Source: Raffaelea ambrosiae
Taxonomy: Eukaryota > Ascomycota > Sordariomycetes > Ophiostomatales > Ophiostomataceae
NCBI GenBank assembly: GCA_002778195.1
Contig: PCDI01000008.1
Location: 427,330 to 491,329, forward strand
Length of the DNA stretch: 64,000 bases
Direction: 5' to 3'
Part shown: piece after piece, positions 34,940 to 46,444 of the stretch
Layout: every line of letters begins with the position of its first letter
Numbering within the stretch: position 1 is the first letter of the stretch
Made by a program: the position numbers and the translations under genes
Notes under the pieces: model-generated
What the model saw: the letters and a program-made list of their open reading frames with translations, nothing else
What the model was told of the DNA's origin: nothing
The model's database searches: none

Positions 34940-37375
34940 CTAGACCATGTTTGACGTTTCGACGTTCTGCGCTACTTCGCGGCGGATCTGAATCCCCGGC
35001 CCTGTTGGCAGCTCCCACTCGGCTGCCTCAGCCGTCGACGGCCGGCCCGCTTGGATGGATGTTACCGTCCCTTGCCGCAAACCCAAGTAGGCATCCCGCC
35101 GCGGAGACAGAGGGTCTTCTGGTGCCAGATCGTCCATGTCTGGCGGCAGCCCTGCAGCGCCCACAGCCGTACCTGCAGCGGCACCACCCGCATTCCCACC
35201 TTGGGATCCGCGTGATGAGCTCGAATTGTTGTTGCTGCTGCTACTGTTGTTCCCTGACACAACCGCCACGCCGCCAGCGACCGCACCCGCAGCCGTCGCC
35301 GTCGCCATGGCCGCACCGTTGACCGCCGCGCCCACGCCGGCACCGACAGCCGCCGCCATGCGCCGCAGGTGGTTGTAACTGTACGCCCGCGGCGGTGGTG
35401 TCGACGTTGGTGTCGAGGCCGGCGAGGGTGCCGAAGACGGTGCAGGCGAAGGCCCGTGAGGTGTGGGCGATAAGAAGGAGGCGACAGCTGTTTCTTCATT
35501 GCCTCCATTGTCTCTTCCACTGCGACTGCCGCCGCCGCCACCAGCAGTATTGTTGCCCACTGGGTCCTCATCGTCGCCCAAGAAAAAGGCACCAGAACCG
35601 CCGCCGGCTCGGTCTGTCTCTGGGGTGGCGGTATGGGCGCGTAGCCCCATAGGCGATGCCACGGCGGGCGGCGATGCCACCTGCGTCAGGTTCTCCGTGC
35701 TGGTGGTGTCGGTGCGCTGGCCGGCAGGCGGCGCCCGCGGCGAGTTGCTGCGGCTGTTGCGGCCGCTGTGGTAGCCGGCGACGCCGACGCTGACAAGGTC
35801 GCGGATGGACGGGCGGGCGGCGGCGCTCGTAGTCGTGGTGGTGGTGGTGTGGGTCGCTTTGGGCCTTTTGACCGTCACGGCCTCCAGCACTCTCTTCTCG
35901 GGATCGTCGTGGCTCATGACGCTGTGCCGTTCGCTCTCCAAGTCGCTGTCGTCCCCCCGGTTACGGACACTGCCGGTAGGATTGTTGCCTTCACCGCCGG
36001 TCTTGCTGTTGTTCGTGAGAAGGGAGATGGACGGCACGCAGCCGCTGTCGTGGGGGTGGAAATGATGATAGAAGCGGTTGTAGTAGGAGCTGGGCTGGTG
36101 GTGATTCTGCTGCGACGACGCCCGGCTCTGGGAGTTGTTCGACTCGACGTCAAAGGGAGGATGCGGACTGCCGAGGCCGCCCGAGCGGACCGACTTGAGC
36201 GGGACAATGCCGTGATCGCCAGGACGGCTACCCGGGCCATGGTCGCCACCACCCGGCACCCGGTGTTGCTGCTTGTGTTGTCGCGATCGCAGCCAGGTAT
36301 GGGGCAGGACACGAGAGAGGAACGGACGGAGGGTCGGCAGGCACGAGCAGACGATGCCGCAGCAGACTTCGCCGATGGACCAGGAGGCGGCGGCGACGTT
36401 GGCGTAGGTGTCGTCGCCGTTGAGGTTGAGGAAGGTGATGCGAATCACGGAAATGGTGCAGGCGAAAAAGCCGAGGCAGAAGACGCCGATGAGGGAGAGG
36501 CGTTGGGAGAGGGGGAGGTTGAGCTTCCAGAGCACAGGGATGGGCAAAGTGAAAAGGATGACTGGGGGAATCAAAATGTGGTCAGTCGGAGGAGGAGGAG
36601 GAGGAGGAGGGGGGGGGGGACCTACCATCTGTGATGATGTTGCCGGCGGCGTTGACATACCACTGCGGCAGTTCCTTCACGCACGTGGCCTTGACGTCCT
36701 TGTCCCAGAAGCCCGGGATGGGCTGACAGGCGAACACGGAGACGAGCACGAGCGCCGTGCTCCAGAGGCCCATGATGGACATGGCGACGAGGGTGATCTT
36801 GCGCATCTTGATGGCAAAGAAGCGCAGGTACTGAAGGAGAATGGCCGTCTTGACGGTGCCGAGGCAGACATAATAGAAGACGATGGAGAGGTAAAAGTAC
36901 ATGTTGTACGTCTTGATGGTCTCGGCTGACAGGGTCCAGATGTGTTTCCCCAGGCCTTTGGTGACCATGAGGTACATGGTGGCGCCATCGACAATGGCGA
37001 ATATCTAGGTTCGTATGGTTAGTCGAGCTGCATTTTCTGGTTTGATTTCTTTTTGATTTCTGTTTCTTGATTTGTTATTTGTTTCCGGAGTCACCATACC
37101 AGAGCAGCCAAAATGACCCAGTCGTCCACCCCGATCGTCCGGCTCAGAAAGTGTCGCGTGTAGAAACGCAGAGCCACGACAGAAGTTGTAAATGGCAGAA
37201 TAAACGACAGCACGCCAATGGCCACACTCGTCCTGCTGTCTGTCGGCAGACTGATGGTGTCGCCTGTCAAGGTCCCGGTCGCAACAGCAGACAGCGTGGC
37301 TGCTGCCGGCGCACCCATCAAGGTCATGGTGACCAAGGTGGTCTGCGTCGCTGTCGCCGGGATATCAAGCGACAT
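34940..37375 (-). CDS. Fungal rhodopsin-like seven-helix membrane protein (Pth11-like, no CFEM)
   Basis: Three exons, complement(34940..36561, 36626..37004, 37100..37375), 758 residues. The start is MSLDIPATATQTT. Helices: TM1 VAIGVLSFILPFTTSVVALRF with YTRH, TM2 after GVDDWVILAAL (the D-D-W signature), TM3 YLSIVFYYVCLGTVKTAIL, TM4 LVAMSIMGLWSTALVLVSVF, TM5 NIITDVILFTLPIPVLWKL, TM6 LIGVFCLGFFACTISVIRI, TM7 near SWSIGEVCCGIVCSCLPTL. Cys residues flank the loop CQPIPGFWDKDVKATCV. A 400-residue Ser/Gly/Thr-rich cytosolic tail follows. Intron phases restore TM2 (LAAL-IFAIVDG) and TM5. There is no N-terminal CFEM domain, so it belongs to the broader fungal rhodopsin-domain group, with sensing functions proposed. 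The 36562-36625 intron is a pyrimidine tract on the coding strand. Confidence 0.88.
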
Positions 37376-40175
37376 GGTGAAGAACAAAAGAGAGAGAACG
37401 CGCCAAATAGACCACAAATAAAATAAAAAGAGTGACAACGGCGTGCAGGTTCGTTCTTAGACGAGCAGGCTCTGCCTACTGCCTCCTGTCATGGCGAGAT
37501 GGACGAGCTGACAGGAAAACACACGCGAAACGAACAAAGTCACACAATAGGATGCCGAAAAGTAACAATACAGTTACCGAGAGCTCCTGCTAGAGAAGAA
37601 CAATGCCCTGCCTAGACTGTGTTCTCCGTTTAATCGAGGGAGGAAAAGAAAGGGCCAGACAAAAGACGTTGCTGGTTGTCAACCACGAGACACGGTGTGT
37701 GGACGAGTCTAAACACTTAGAAAAAACGAGCGAAGGCGACTTTACCACTTTCTCGGAGCAGAACGGCGGACAGCCAACAAAGGGAATGCTGTAGGGTGAG
37801 GCAAAAAAACCCTTGGGCAAAACTTGGAGGGAACCAACAATCCCATATATGACAATTTGTGGGTTACCCAAATCTTCCAAAACGGCATGTGTGTCCCCTG
37901 CGATCCTCTTGTCTGTCCCTGGTTTGGGTTTGAGCCGGAGCCGTTTAAACTGTCCGTGCCCCCCTCTCTTGGGAGAATGAACGACATAGCTAGCACATAG
38001 TAGCTGGAGGCTGGGCTGGTGACAGCAAGAACAGGCGAAGGAATGCAACATGTGCCGCAAGATCTACGGATCGCTTTGCTGATTCGGCCGTGCCAACCTA
38101 CCCCGTACGTGTATTCTCGGTTGCTGCACTATGCGCGAGGCTATATATGCGGGCATCTTCCGTTTGTTCCGTCTTGACCCAATCACCAAATGTGTAGATA
38201 TTGAACATCTTCCTCTGCCTGTCTCGGCCAACTGTCCTGATCTCTCTGCTCTGCTCCCTCCTCTACTGTACTTGTTACCAGTTGGCCCTGAAACAGGACG
38301 ACTGGCTGGTGCTATTGTATAAATAGTACTAGGAAAATGGCGAAACAGAGGAGACCTAGAGGAGATGTGGAGGAAAGCCAACACTGACACGGGGCCTTCA
38401 AACAGTCACGACATCTTGGCACAGGACAATGAAGTGGCAGAGACAGACTGCCTTTAGCATCCTTGGCAGCTTCACGACTTGAATCTTCTTCCGCCTCTTG
38501 TTTTTCTGACAACGAAATTTCTGTAGTACATCCTTCCATCTTTATCCAAAATTGGCATTGTCTTCTTAATGAGGGGCAATAGAACAGCAAAGAGCCCAGC
38601 CGGTTTGACCAAGAGCCAACACAGCCAACCCTCTTACCTTTATCCGTTTAATTAACCGCACTGCAACGGAACAAAAAAAAAAAAAAAAAAAAAAAATAGA
38701 CAACGCCCAGAAATAAAGCTACCTTGCAAAAGAACGGACGAAAACGGCAGGACGCACAGGTGCCCGCTGTCTGTGGTTCCCGGCCGAGCTCAGCGCATGC
38801 CTGGTAAAAAAGTTGGCGGTGCCGAGTTCTTTGCGGTGCCCAGCGACATAACAGCGGCCCATGCACAGACAGACGGTTGATCTGAGGTGTTGATTTCAGG
38901 TAAACAGAAATAATTCTCCCCCAATAGTCTCTATTGAATTGCCAAGGCTGGACGTATCGAGTCGGCGAAGAGGCTCTGACATGTCCCCCGCCGCCATTCT
39001 ACACTTCCCTGAAACATCACGACGTCACGTGTTCCCTACATTGACAGCCTCGTTTGGAGCAAAGGTCAACGCAGACACGCCTTCGGCAGTGGCGCAGACG
39101 ACAAGGGTGCGCAAAACGGGAAGAGGGGAGAAACAAAGCATGGTGTCGAGGCCGGGGTCCTGTCTCTGACCCAGTCGCGTGGTGTTGGCTGCCGTACGTC
39201 ACGCCCAGACCGCCGTGATGCCCTTGCATCCCATGTCCCATGCCGTTTCCAGTCTCGGTCTTCTTCTTGCGCCTTGCCTCTTTCTCTTTTTTTAGTCGGC
39301 CCTGCACACTGTCAGATGACGGGCAAAAAAGAAGAAGAGCGACATACACCACATGCTGCACGAGTGCCCACTTGTCGTATCAGAGCCTAGATCGTTACGT
39401 CAACAGGTGATGTCACGAATGCCGAACCACCCCGATTGGTCCTTCACAGCCCAGAAACAAAAAGCAAAACAATACAACCCGATCTCTCCCTCTCCCTCTC
39501 TTGTGCTCCCCCGGCGGACTCTCGGTTGCCTGCAGTACAGCTGACTCCCAGCGGACACCCAAGAAAGAACAGCTCTGGATCCCGGCCTATCTACCCGTAC
39601 CTCGGAGTCGTCGTCACCGCCAATCCTTGGACCGAAGCCTGCTCTTCCTGGTCTCGATCTGCTCTAGCATGCTGTGACGCTGCGTGTGGGGTTCATGCGG
39701 AGAGCTGCCAATCGCTGGTCTTGGCGTTATCTCTGTGGCTTGCTTTCTTTTCCATGGTCTGCTGCTTTTTTCGGAGGAGGAAAAACATGGTACAGAGCCT
39801 TGAAAATGGCAAAAAGGCGAGGTCGAAGACGAAGAGTGACGACCGAAGAAGGGGGGAGTGCGTGGGGTCCTAGGAAAGGACAAATGCGTGACGGGCACGC
39901 CTTCTTTGGGCGGTGGCGTCCCCCCTCGTCCAGTGGGTTTCCAGTGGAGCACGCACACCCTAACAGGCACAAAAGCTGGGGTACAGATCATAGTACAAAA
40001 ACTCGCTTCGTTGGCGTCTTGGCAACGGGAAGCCCGATCCAGGTTCCATCGCCAAGACCGAAAGAAAGAAGCTTACCTCTTCTAAGTCAGCCATGAGATG
40101 AGAAGACCCGAGGACTAGCAAGAAAAAAATAAAACAAATCGGCCTGGATGAGAATAGGTGGATAAATACACTGAC

Positions 40176-40177
<2 letters not shown>
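37376..40177. other. Intergenic before the assembly gap
   Basis: Contains the promoter of the rhodopsin-like gene at the left and, near 39400-39560, a CT-rich stretch that may be the leader of the gene interrupted by the gap. A 27-base A run lies near 38671-38697. No convincing coding frame. Confidence 0.5.
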
Positions 40178-40222
<45 letters not shown>

Positions 40223-40357
40223 NNNNNNNNNNNNNNNNNNNNNNNNNNNNNNNNNNNNNNNNNNNNNNNNNNNNNNNNNNNNNNNNNNNNNNNNNNNNNN
40301 NNNNNNNNNNNNNNNNNNNNNNNNNNNNNNNNNNNNNNNNNNNNNNNNNNNNNNNNN
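40178..40357. other. Poly-A run and assembly gap
   Basis: An A run (40178-40222) passes directly into 135 N (40223-40357). This marks a break in the assembly, probably at a homopolymer, and it removes the 5' part of the next gene. Confidence 0.99.
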
Positions 40358-40783
40358 CGGCAATGGCCGCTATGTCGTCCGTGACATGGAGAGACGCCGC
40401 TCCTTTGGCATTGGGGGAGCTGGCAATATTCGTATGCGCCTTGGGTCACTTTACCCCCCCCCCCCCCCCCCTCTCTCTCTCCTACAGAACACGACTGACA
40501 ATGCACAGGAACTGCGAAGGCCACATCCATCGTGGCACTGTCCAACCAACCGCTGGCCAGCCTGGACCTGACCACGGAGACACCCAGAGAACAAGAACGG
40601 CGAGGAAGCACGAGAAGCACGAAAAGCAGCACGAGTTCAGGGGCGAACGACCTCCGCGACAAGATCGTCGACGGGGTCAAGACGATCATCAGCATGGGCA
40701 ACAACAGAAGCACCGGGAATCATGGCGCCAACGGCCACACCAAGGAGAGCAGTCATGGCCACGGCCCGGGACGGGGAAGCTGA
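40358..40783 (+). CDS. 3' part of a small Gly/Ser-rich fungal protein (DUF3602-like), truncated by the gap
   Basis: Only the C-terminal part is present: join(<40358..40431, 40509..40783). Exon frame: GNGRYVVRDMERRRSFGIGGAGNI, then Arg split by the intron (donor GTATGC, branch CTGAC, acceptor CACAG), then RTAKATSIVALSNQPLASLDL and a Ser/Arg/His-rich tail to the stop at 40781. The GGAGNIR block resembles the repeated G-x-G-G-x-G-N motif of the DUF3602 group of small fungal proteins of unknown function. The start codon lies in or before the gap. The intron contains a long C run. Splicing fits well; family identity is from memory and less certain. Confidence 0.6.
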
Positions 40784-41094
40784 CACGTGAAAATGGCTGG
40801 GAGACGGAAAAGTGAAGGGCGCCTTTGGGAAAACCGCCGAGATACCAAGATCAAGCGTTGGGTATGATTTCAATAGCAAGATGGGGTTCAATAGAATTGT
40901 TTGAATTCCCATGATGCGAGACCGCATCTTTCCACACACAGATACTCTGTTTTGCGCCCAGCCAGTGCGACAATGGCCTGGCTTCGAATGCTGCTGCTCG
41001 CCAATCCACAAAAAAAGCTTCTGTCGACAAGCCGCTCACAATCACCACCGTCCCGCTACCAATGAGCGACACCTGCCCCCCTCAAATGCTGACC
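40784..41094. other. Spacer between partial gene and flavin monooxygenase pseudogene
   Basis: The sequence just before 41095 may contain the badly decayed N-terminal part of the flavin monooxygenase, but no frame could be aligned with confidence. Confidence 0.4.
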
Positions 41095-42383
41095 CTCCCC
41101 ACGCACTCTTCCTGGCCGACACCTATGGTTGGTGTGATGTGGACAAGGGCAATGCCGAAGCCTGCGTGCGGACGGCCACCCAGTTCCCCATGGGCGATCC
41201 CATCATTCCCGCGACGACCATGGCTGCCGTCACCAAAAAACTTGGGATTTGACTACTTCGACGTCCTCTGATGCCCCCCTATCCTCTGGCCAAGCGCTTT
41301 TCCACAGTGGACCACCTGAACTGGTGGCCGGTTCGTCTGGACCATTGTGCCCTCATGGAAAGCTTCGGGGTCAAAGGCAGGCTACAATGGATGTGTGTGT
41401 GTGTGTGGAAACAGTTCTGAACAATGTTGGTGAACGGTAGAGTGCACATGACAAACGTTACGAGATGACGGACGAATATCTCTGAGGATTCTTTACAAGT
41501 AGGCCGTTCGTGTCAGCATGTGGTCTTCGCAAATCGACACGGACTAACATGGCAGGTTATGGGAAGGCTCTTGGGCCGACGACGCCCTGCTTGAAGACAA
41601 GGAGCGCGAGGTCTATGCCGACGTTGACAAGACCCGTGTCATCCGCCACGAGGGTGAATACTCCGAGGTTGAGGCACCACACATTCTCGACCCACGCCCA
41701 CAACGTACACCCTTCGTATTCCAGGCGGGTACGCCGACGTAGGCATTCCCGTGGCCTGTCGCCACACATGATCGCACCCCGGGTCAAGCAGATCCGCGAA
41801 AACGGTCGCCTCGTTTGGTCGTAACCCGCCCTCTGTCAAAGTCTTTGCTTCCATCACGCCCATCATTGGCCGGACGCGCGAAGAAGCCGAGGAAAAGTAC
41901 AAGGAGGTCCAGAAGTATGCCAGCGAGGAAGGCGGCCTCGTGTACTGGTGTGCCAACACCAGCATCGGCCTCAGCAATCTCGATCCGGACCGAGAGGGAA
42001 GCACGGGCGACGCTAACGCCTAGATCCAGTCCACGGTGGCCAATCTGGCTTACCGCGGGGATGATGTCCCCAAATGAATCCCCCGGAATCCGGGCAAGGC
42101 TGGTTGGTGCCTTGGGTGCGTCAGAGCCAGAGCCTGTAGGCACAGCAGAGGACATTGCAGACGAGATGGAACAGACGGCTTCAACGTGGGACACAGTGTC
42201 GTGCCGGGCACCTGGGAGGATGTGGTGAATCTGCTGGTGCCAGAGCTGCGTAGACGTGGCATCTATGCGCGCCAAGGCGAGTCAGGGACAATGCGTGAGA
42301 GAGTGTATGGTCACTCGAGGCTGCGGGAAGACCATCCCGGCTCCAGGTACAAGTGCGACCTGTACAAAGAAGAAGCGGAGTAG
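41095..42383 (+). pseudogene. Decayed FMN-dependent monooxygenase (NtaA/SnaA/DszA, luciferase-like family)
   Basis: Family blocks appear in the right order but in different frames with stops between. They are HALFLADTYGW...MGDPIIPATTMAAVTKKLG (41095-41250), LAKRFSTVDHL and a GGRFVWTIVPSWKASG block (about 41280-41380), WEGSWADDALLEDKEREVYAD...PQRTPFVFQAGTPT then TAG (41560-41744), SVKVFASITPIIGRTREEAEEKY (from 41832), ANLAYRGDDVPK then TGA (about 42040-42076), and GHSVVPGTWEDVVNLLVPELRRRGIY (42186-42270) running to 42383. Intact relatives are roughly 450-470 residues and oxidise nitrilotriacetate-type or organosulfur compounds with reduced FMN. At least three frame changes and several in-frame stops rule out splicing as the explanation. 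The damage is indels rather than C-to-T clusters, so it does not look like RIP. The remnant cannot encode a working enzyme. Confidence 0.82.
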
Positions 42384-42653
42384 TTATCGCAAAGAAAATC
42401 AAAGAGATCGCATATGTATCAAGCGCTCAAGTCCGGCGCTGACGGAAAGCGGAGGCGCGCCAAGAACAAGGAAGGTCACGGCAAAGAAAAGGAAAAATTG
42501 AATGTTCAGTCATAAACCCGAGATGCTTTCAGCAACCGTTCGCGACCAAGTCACCGAGTCAAGCTCGCGCAAATTTCTTGACCCAAAATTCTCAGCAAAC
42601 AGCTGCTTTTCTTTCTATTCAAAAATTAGTCTAGAGGAATAGAGAATCACATT

Positions 42654-44361
42654 TTACTCGTCTTTTTTCATAGATAACCGCATTTTCTCAAGAATTTGCT
42701 CAAGCTCCAACACCGGCGATCGACCCGACGACATCTGCAATGCGTCTGGTATGTCGGCGACCTCGTACAGGGCAGCCAGCTGGCGGAGATACTCATCCCG
42801 GTCTTTCAGTTTCTTGGCAACCTTTTCTTCGACATCGGGAGACCAGAGAAGAGACATGAAATAATCAGTAGATGTCAGGGCTGGAACGCCGAAAATTGGC
42901 AGTATGTTGTCGGTCGTGAGATGGTAAAGCAGGCTGATTGACGTGCAAGACAGATAAAACCAAACCCGCCCAGTGTCCCAGCTGTCCCACATGATGCTGG
43001 TCAGCGTCTTTCCTCCCAGGGCTTTGTGAAGCAGGTCCATGTCGGCCAGCCTCTCCTCTTGTTCGAAGATGTCCATGAACTCGTTGTGGTACGTTTTGTA
43101 CTGCGACGCGGATCCCGTCAAGTCTTCCACGGCTTCGTTTGTCAGCCATACGGGGGGCCGAAGCATGTCGGCGGGGCCCGAAGCGATCCATTCCAAGTCG
43201 ATCACAGCGGTCAGATTCCAGTCTTTGTCGACAAAGATGTTGGCCGTGTGAAAGTCAGTGAACTGGAGGATGAAGGGGCCCTTCCGCCGACTCTGGTCCA
43301 CGAAGAGATGGCCGGTGGCACGGAGAAAAGCCGCCGTGCCCATTTGCTGTCGGCAGTCTTCTTCGTCCAAGGCGGCATTCGGCTCATGGAAGAAGTGGCG
43401 TTCGTGGAACGTGAGCAAGTCCGACATGTACTGATCCGTAGTGCGGTATGTCTCTCCCACGGGTATCGTCTGCGGGCTTCCTCTGTTTTCCAGAACTTTG
43501 ATGTCTGCTGACACGGGGCGGTTGCTGAGCGAGATGGTTCCGTCCTCCTCGTGGAAGCGATAGCAGCCTATCTCGGGCTGCGGAATGCGTGCCACAGCCA
43601 GCCAAACCTTGGAAATGCTTCGATAGAGGTTTCTTCTCTTGACCTTGTCGGACGGGAGCTCGTTCTCCATGGAGAAAAGAGATATGCCCTGGGATGGCTT
43701 GATGTACTCGAGAACCATGTATCCCCACGGGAGGGCGTGTGCGCAATTTGTGCGGACGTACGGCTTGGAGGCCGGTTCCTCAGCTTGTGTGTACTTGAAG
43801 GTCGGTATTCAGCTGGTCAGCACACCAAGTTTGGAAATGAAGACACGAAGAAGAAGAAAGCCAAACAACAGTCGATCAACACAGGCTGCATACATGAGTG
43901 CCACCAGGAAAGCCAAATCCGTAAAGACGGGGAATGGGAACAGAAGGACAGTTCTGCTGCATCCAGATGTATGAGGCCGCCTCGCAGGACATCTTTTCAC
44001 AGACGGAGCCTGGAATCGTTGCTTCTGCAAGCATTTCTGGATTTGGACAGCGAATAATGACACTCTCGCCGTCCCCAGTCGAGACAGGAATGGCAACGTT
44101 GAAGCCGCCAACTCTCCACTCGGAATCGGCGGCCACCTTGCAGGAAGCGCGATCCAGATGGAGGTGGTGAGCCACAATCGCCTCGAGAGCGTCCCGCTGG
44201 TCAGTCAGAGTACGAATAAACCGGTAAAGGCCGGCCGAAATGCGCTTGAGAGTCAAAATGTTTGCCTCCTCGTCCATAGCTTCCTCAAAGTCCAAGTTCT
44301 TACCATTGTAGAACTCGTAGCGCAGTGGGGGCGTGGCTTGCTTGCTTTGCTTGCCTTCCAT
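42654..44361 (-). CDS. Aminoglycoside-phosphotransferase-fold (APH) kinase-like protein
   Basis: Two exons, complement(42654..43793, 43894..44361), 535 residues. The donor GTATGC follows GFGFPGGTH; the CAAG acceptor at 43794 restores YTQAEEPASKPYV, with a CTGAC branch upstream. The N-terminal lobe shows CKVAADSEWRVGGFNVAIPV and ESVIIRCPNP. The catalytic loop is FTDFHTANIFVDKDWNLTAVIDLEW: the usual HGDxxxxN is altered to TDFHTAN with Asp and Asn kept, and the metal-binding Asp is in VIDLEW. Fungal genomes hold many such APH-like proteins of unknown substrate, and true antibiotic resistance is not implied. Downstream it borders the flavin monooxygenase relic. Confidence 0.82.
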
Positions 44362-44838
44362 GTCAGCGTGCAGTTGCCTTTGCTTGTTACGATTGAGATT
44401 CTGATACAGCTGCAGATGAATGAAGAGAAGCAGAGGGAGACGAGACGCAAAGGCAGACAGACCTTCTCTTTATGGGCTTTGGAGCGGCTGGCCGTTGTCG
44501 CGGGGTCGTGGCGTTGCCGCATGCGTCAACTGCAGCAGTCAGGGGTCGGGACCCCTGGCGACCCCTGAAAACAACTCTGTCATGACAACAAAGAGTAGGG
44601 GGCAGAACATGCCAACATGATTTGGCTTGGCTGACAGCTTCCTTTAAGTTCCACCATGTCTTGGGGAATTGGGTGTGCAGCCAGGTTTGGATAAAATGAT
44701 GTTAGAAAGAATTCTAAAGAAGAAGAACAACAGAAAAAAAAAACAGTAATAAAGAAACCGACAAGCCGACAAGATGTTGTTTCTATTCCAAACAGAGATA
44801 AAAAAAAAGATATAAAAAAGAGCCAAAAAAAAACAGAG
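44362..44838. other. Spacer between APH-like gene and tRNA
   Basis: Promoter side of the APH-like gene and the 3' flank of the tRNA. A-rich runs at 44731-44745 and 44801-44834; on the minus strand the T run directly after the tRNA 3' end fits a Pol III terminator. Confidence 0.55.
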
Positions 44839-44933
44839 GGCTCAGTCGGGGATCGAACCCGAGACCTCGCACATTTACATTGGATGTAAGGGTGTTACCC
44901 GAAGCGCGAATCATACCACTAGACCACTGAGCC
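44839..44933 (-). tRNA. tRNA-Pro (anticodon CGG) with intron
   Basis: The 95-nt minus-strand gene folds as a tRNA. Acceptor stem GGCTCAG pairs with CTGAGCC, the D-arm/A-box is GGTCTAGTGGTATGA, and the T-arm/B-box is GGTTCGATCCC. The anticodon stem CGCGC pairs with GTGCG around the loop TTCGGG-T, giving anticodon CGG. An intron of about 24 nt follows the base 3' of the anticodon, the standard eukaryotic site. It contains TTACAT-CCA-ATGTAA, a perfect six-bp hairpin, and bases that can pair with the anticodon region (GGGT/ACCC), as expected for splicing-endonuclease recognition. CCA is not encoded. Confidence 0.95.
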
Positions 44934-46444
44934 GGTGGGGGCGATGGTACTTTTTGGTCTTAGTACGGCCTAAGAGCAGATCACCGCAACTTGCACGTTC
45001 ACGCATTTGCTCCCATCATTCTTGGCACAGCTGGAGCCGGCCCACAACCTGCACTTACTCGGACGCGTGCTTTCCTTTCTTGCGTGAAGACGATCGTGAT
45101 TTCCGCTTTGGACGATTCTGGGACACTCACGAAGGCGTGACATTTGTGCGATGCGTTACGTAAGCTCACAACCTTGCCATTGCGCATCTGCTTGTCCATC
45201 TAGATCCTGGCCGACTTTCTGGTAGTTCTTCTATTTCGGTGCCTTCCTGTCGTTACTTCCGTATTTCTTTTTTTTTTTTTTCCCCCCAGTTCCCACCTCT
45301 TTTCACACACAATTCTGTGTCATATTCAAGTTTCTTCAGCACTGCATCACCAAAGTGAAACCTGCAGAATACTTCACCAACCCCGAACCAGCTCTTTTCA
45401 CAAACAAGTCTTTTCTCGACACGGCGTACCTGGTGGCCTTGTGCGTGCCTCGTCTGCCAGCATCCGCAGCAAGACCGGCAACAAGACGCTTCCCCTCGAG
45501 CTGTGGCTCCGCATCATCTCACGAGCAGTGGCCGATCTGGATCAGCTCCGGCACAGACATGTTACTGTCCAGGCAGAGAGCTTCCACCAGGGCCAGTATG
45601 GCGAGACACTTCGTTGCCGTTCCTGTGCCAACCGGAAGCCGTGTTCCCTGGTGCGAGACCGCCAAGAACTTGATGAGCATCGACGCTACCTCGGCAATTC
45701 AACCCTCCACAGCTGCTCGGAGTGGTGTTCCTGTCACTGTGGCCCAGAGAATCAACTTGTGTGTAAACATCCTAATTTGGCTATGGCTGCAAACATGTTC
45801 GTGTAGCCGCTACTCAGCCAGAATGTTGCCTTCTTTATGGACTGCATCCCCCACATCCGAGCCAGAGAGTCTGGCGCTGACCATGCTGAGTTAAGCTTCC
45901 CGCTGTCTGTCGGCTGCCCACTTCTATGAGCGCAAGTTTCTTCGTTATCGGAAAAAAGCTCGTTCCCCTCCCGGAGAGGCTACGTTATTCTGGAATTGGC
46001 CAAAAACGATGAGGATCTGGCCCGTGCCAATCCGAGCTTGGATGAAACAGAAAATGACCAAGGCGTGGATGAAGGCCACGGGCAACTAGAGTCGTCCAGA
46101 TTCCGTGTGGCTGAGTGCTGACATGCGCGAGAAAAATGTGTTTCCGCGCTGACACTGACACTGACGTGTAAGCACGATGTGGAGTCTGGGAAAGGGTAGG
46201 GCGAAAAAAGAACGTTCTGTATCAGAAATGGAACCGAGCGTGACCCCGTTTCTTAGCGCACCCAAAGACGAAAGACACATAATTAAAACCCCGCCCGTAA
46301 CGGCCTCCATATCTTTCTCCCCGTAACCTTATTTTCCATGTTGAAAACGTGGCCATCGGAACGAAGGGCCTCTTGCGTTCACATCCAAGCCAAACATTAT
46401 CATAACAATTCACCATATATTTATCTATTCTCAGATCAACAAAC
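44934..46444. other. Spacer with possible decayed F-box gene
   Basis: Apart from the possible F-box relic described next, this stretch shows no gene. The last 150 bases are the likely promoter and leader of the DUF7704 gene. Confidence 0.45.
45420..46122 (+). pseudogene. Possible degraded F-box-like protein gene
   Basis: The frame from about 45441 encodes KTLPLELWLRIISRAVADLDQL, resembling the start of a fungal F-box (LPxELWLxI), then RDRQELDEHRRYLGNSTLH up to a stop at 45806. Further plausible fragments lie in other frames: PHIRARESGADHAELSFPL (about 45850) and GYVILELAKNDEDLARANPSLDE (from about 45980) ending near 46120. No GT-AG pair links them cleanly. F-box proteins recruit substrates to SCF ubiquitin ligases. 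This could be a relic or a real gene with misread introns, and confidence is low. Confidence 0.35.

Noticed and set aside
40087..40713. 208-codon minus-strand frame running through the N gap
   Set aside because: Open only because the gap and the homopolymer contain no stop codons; not evidence of a gene.
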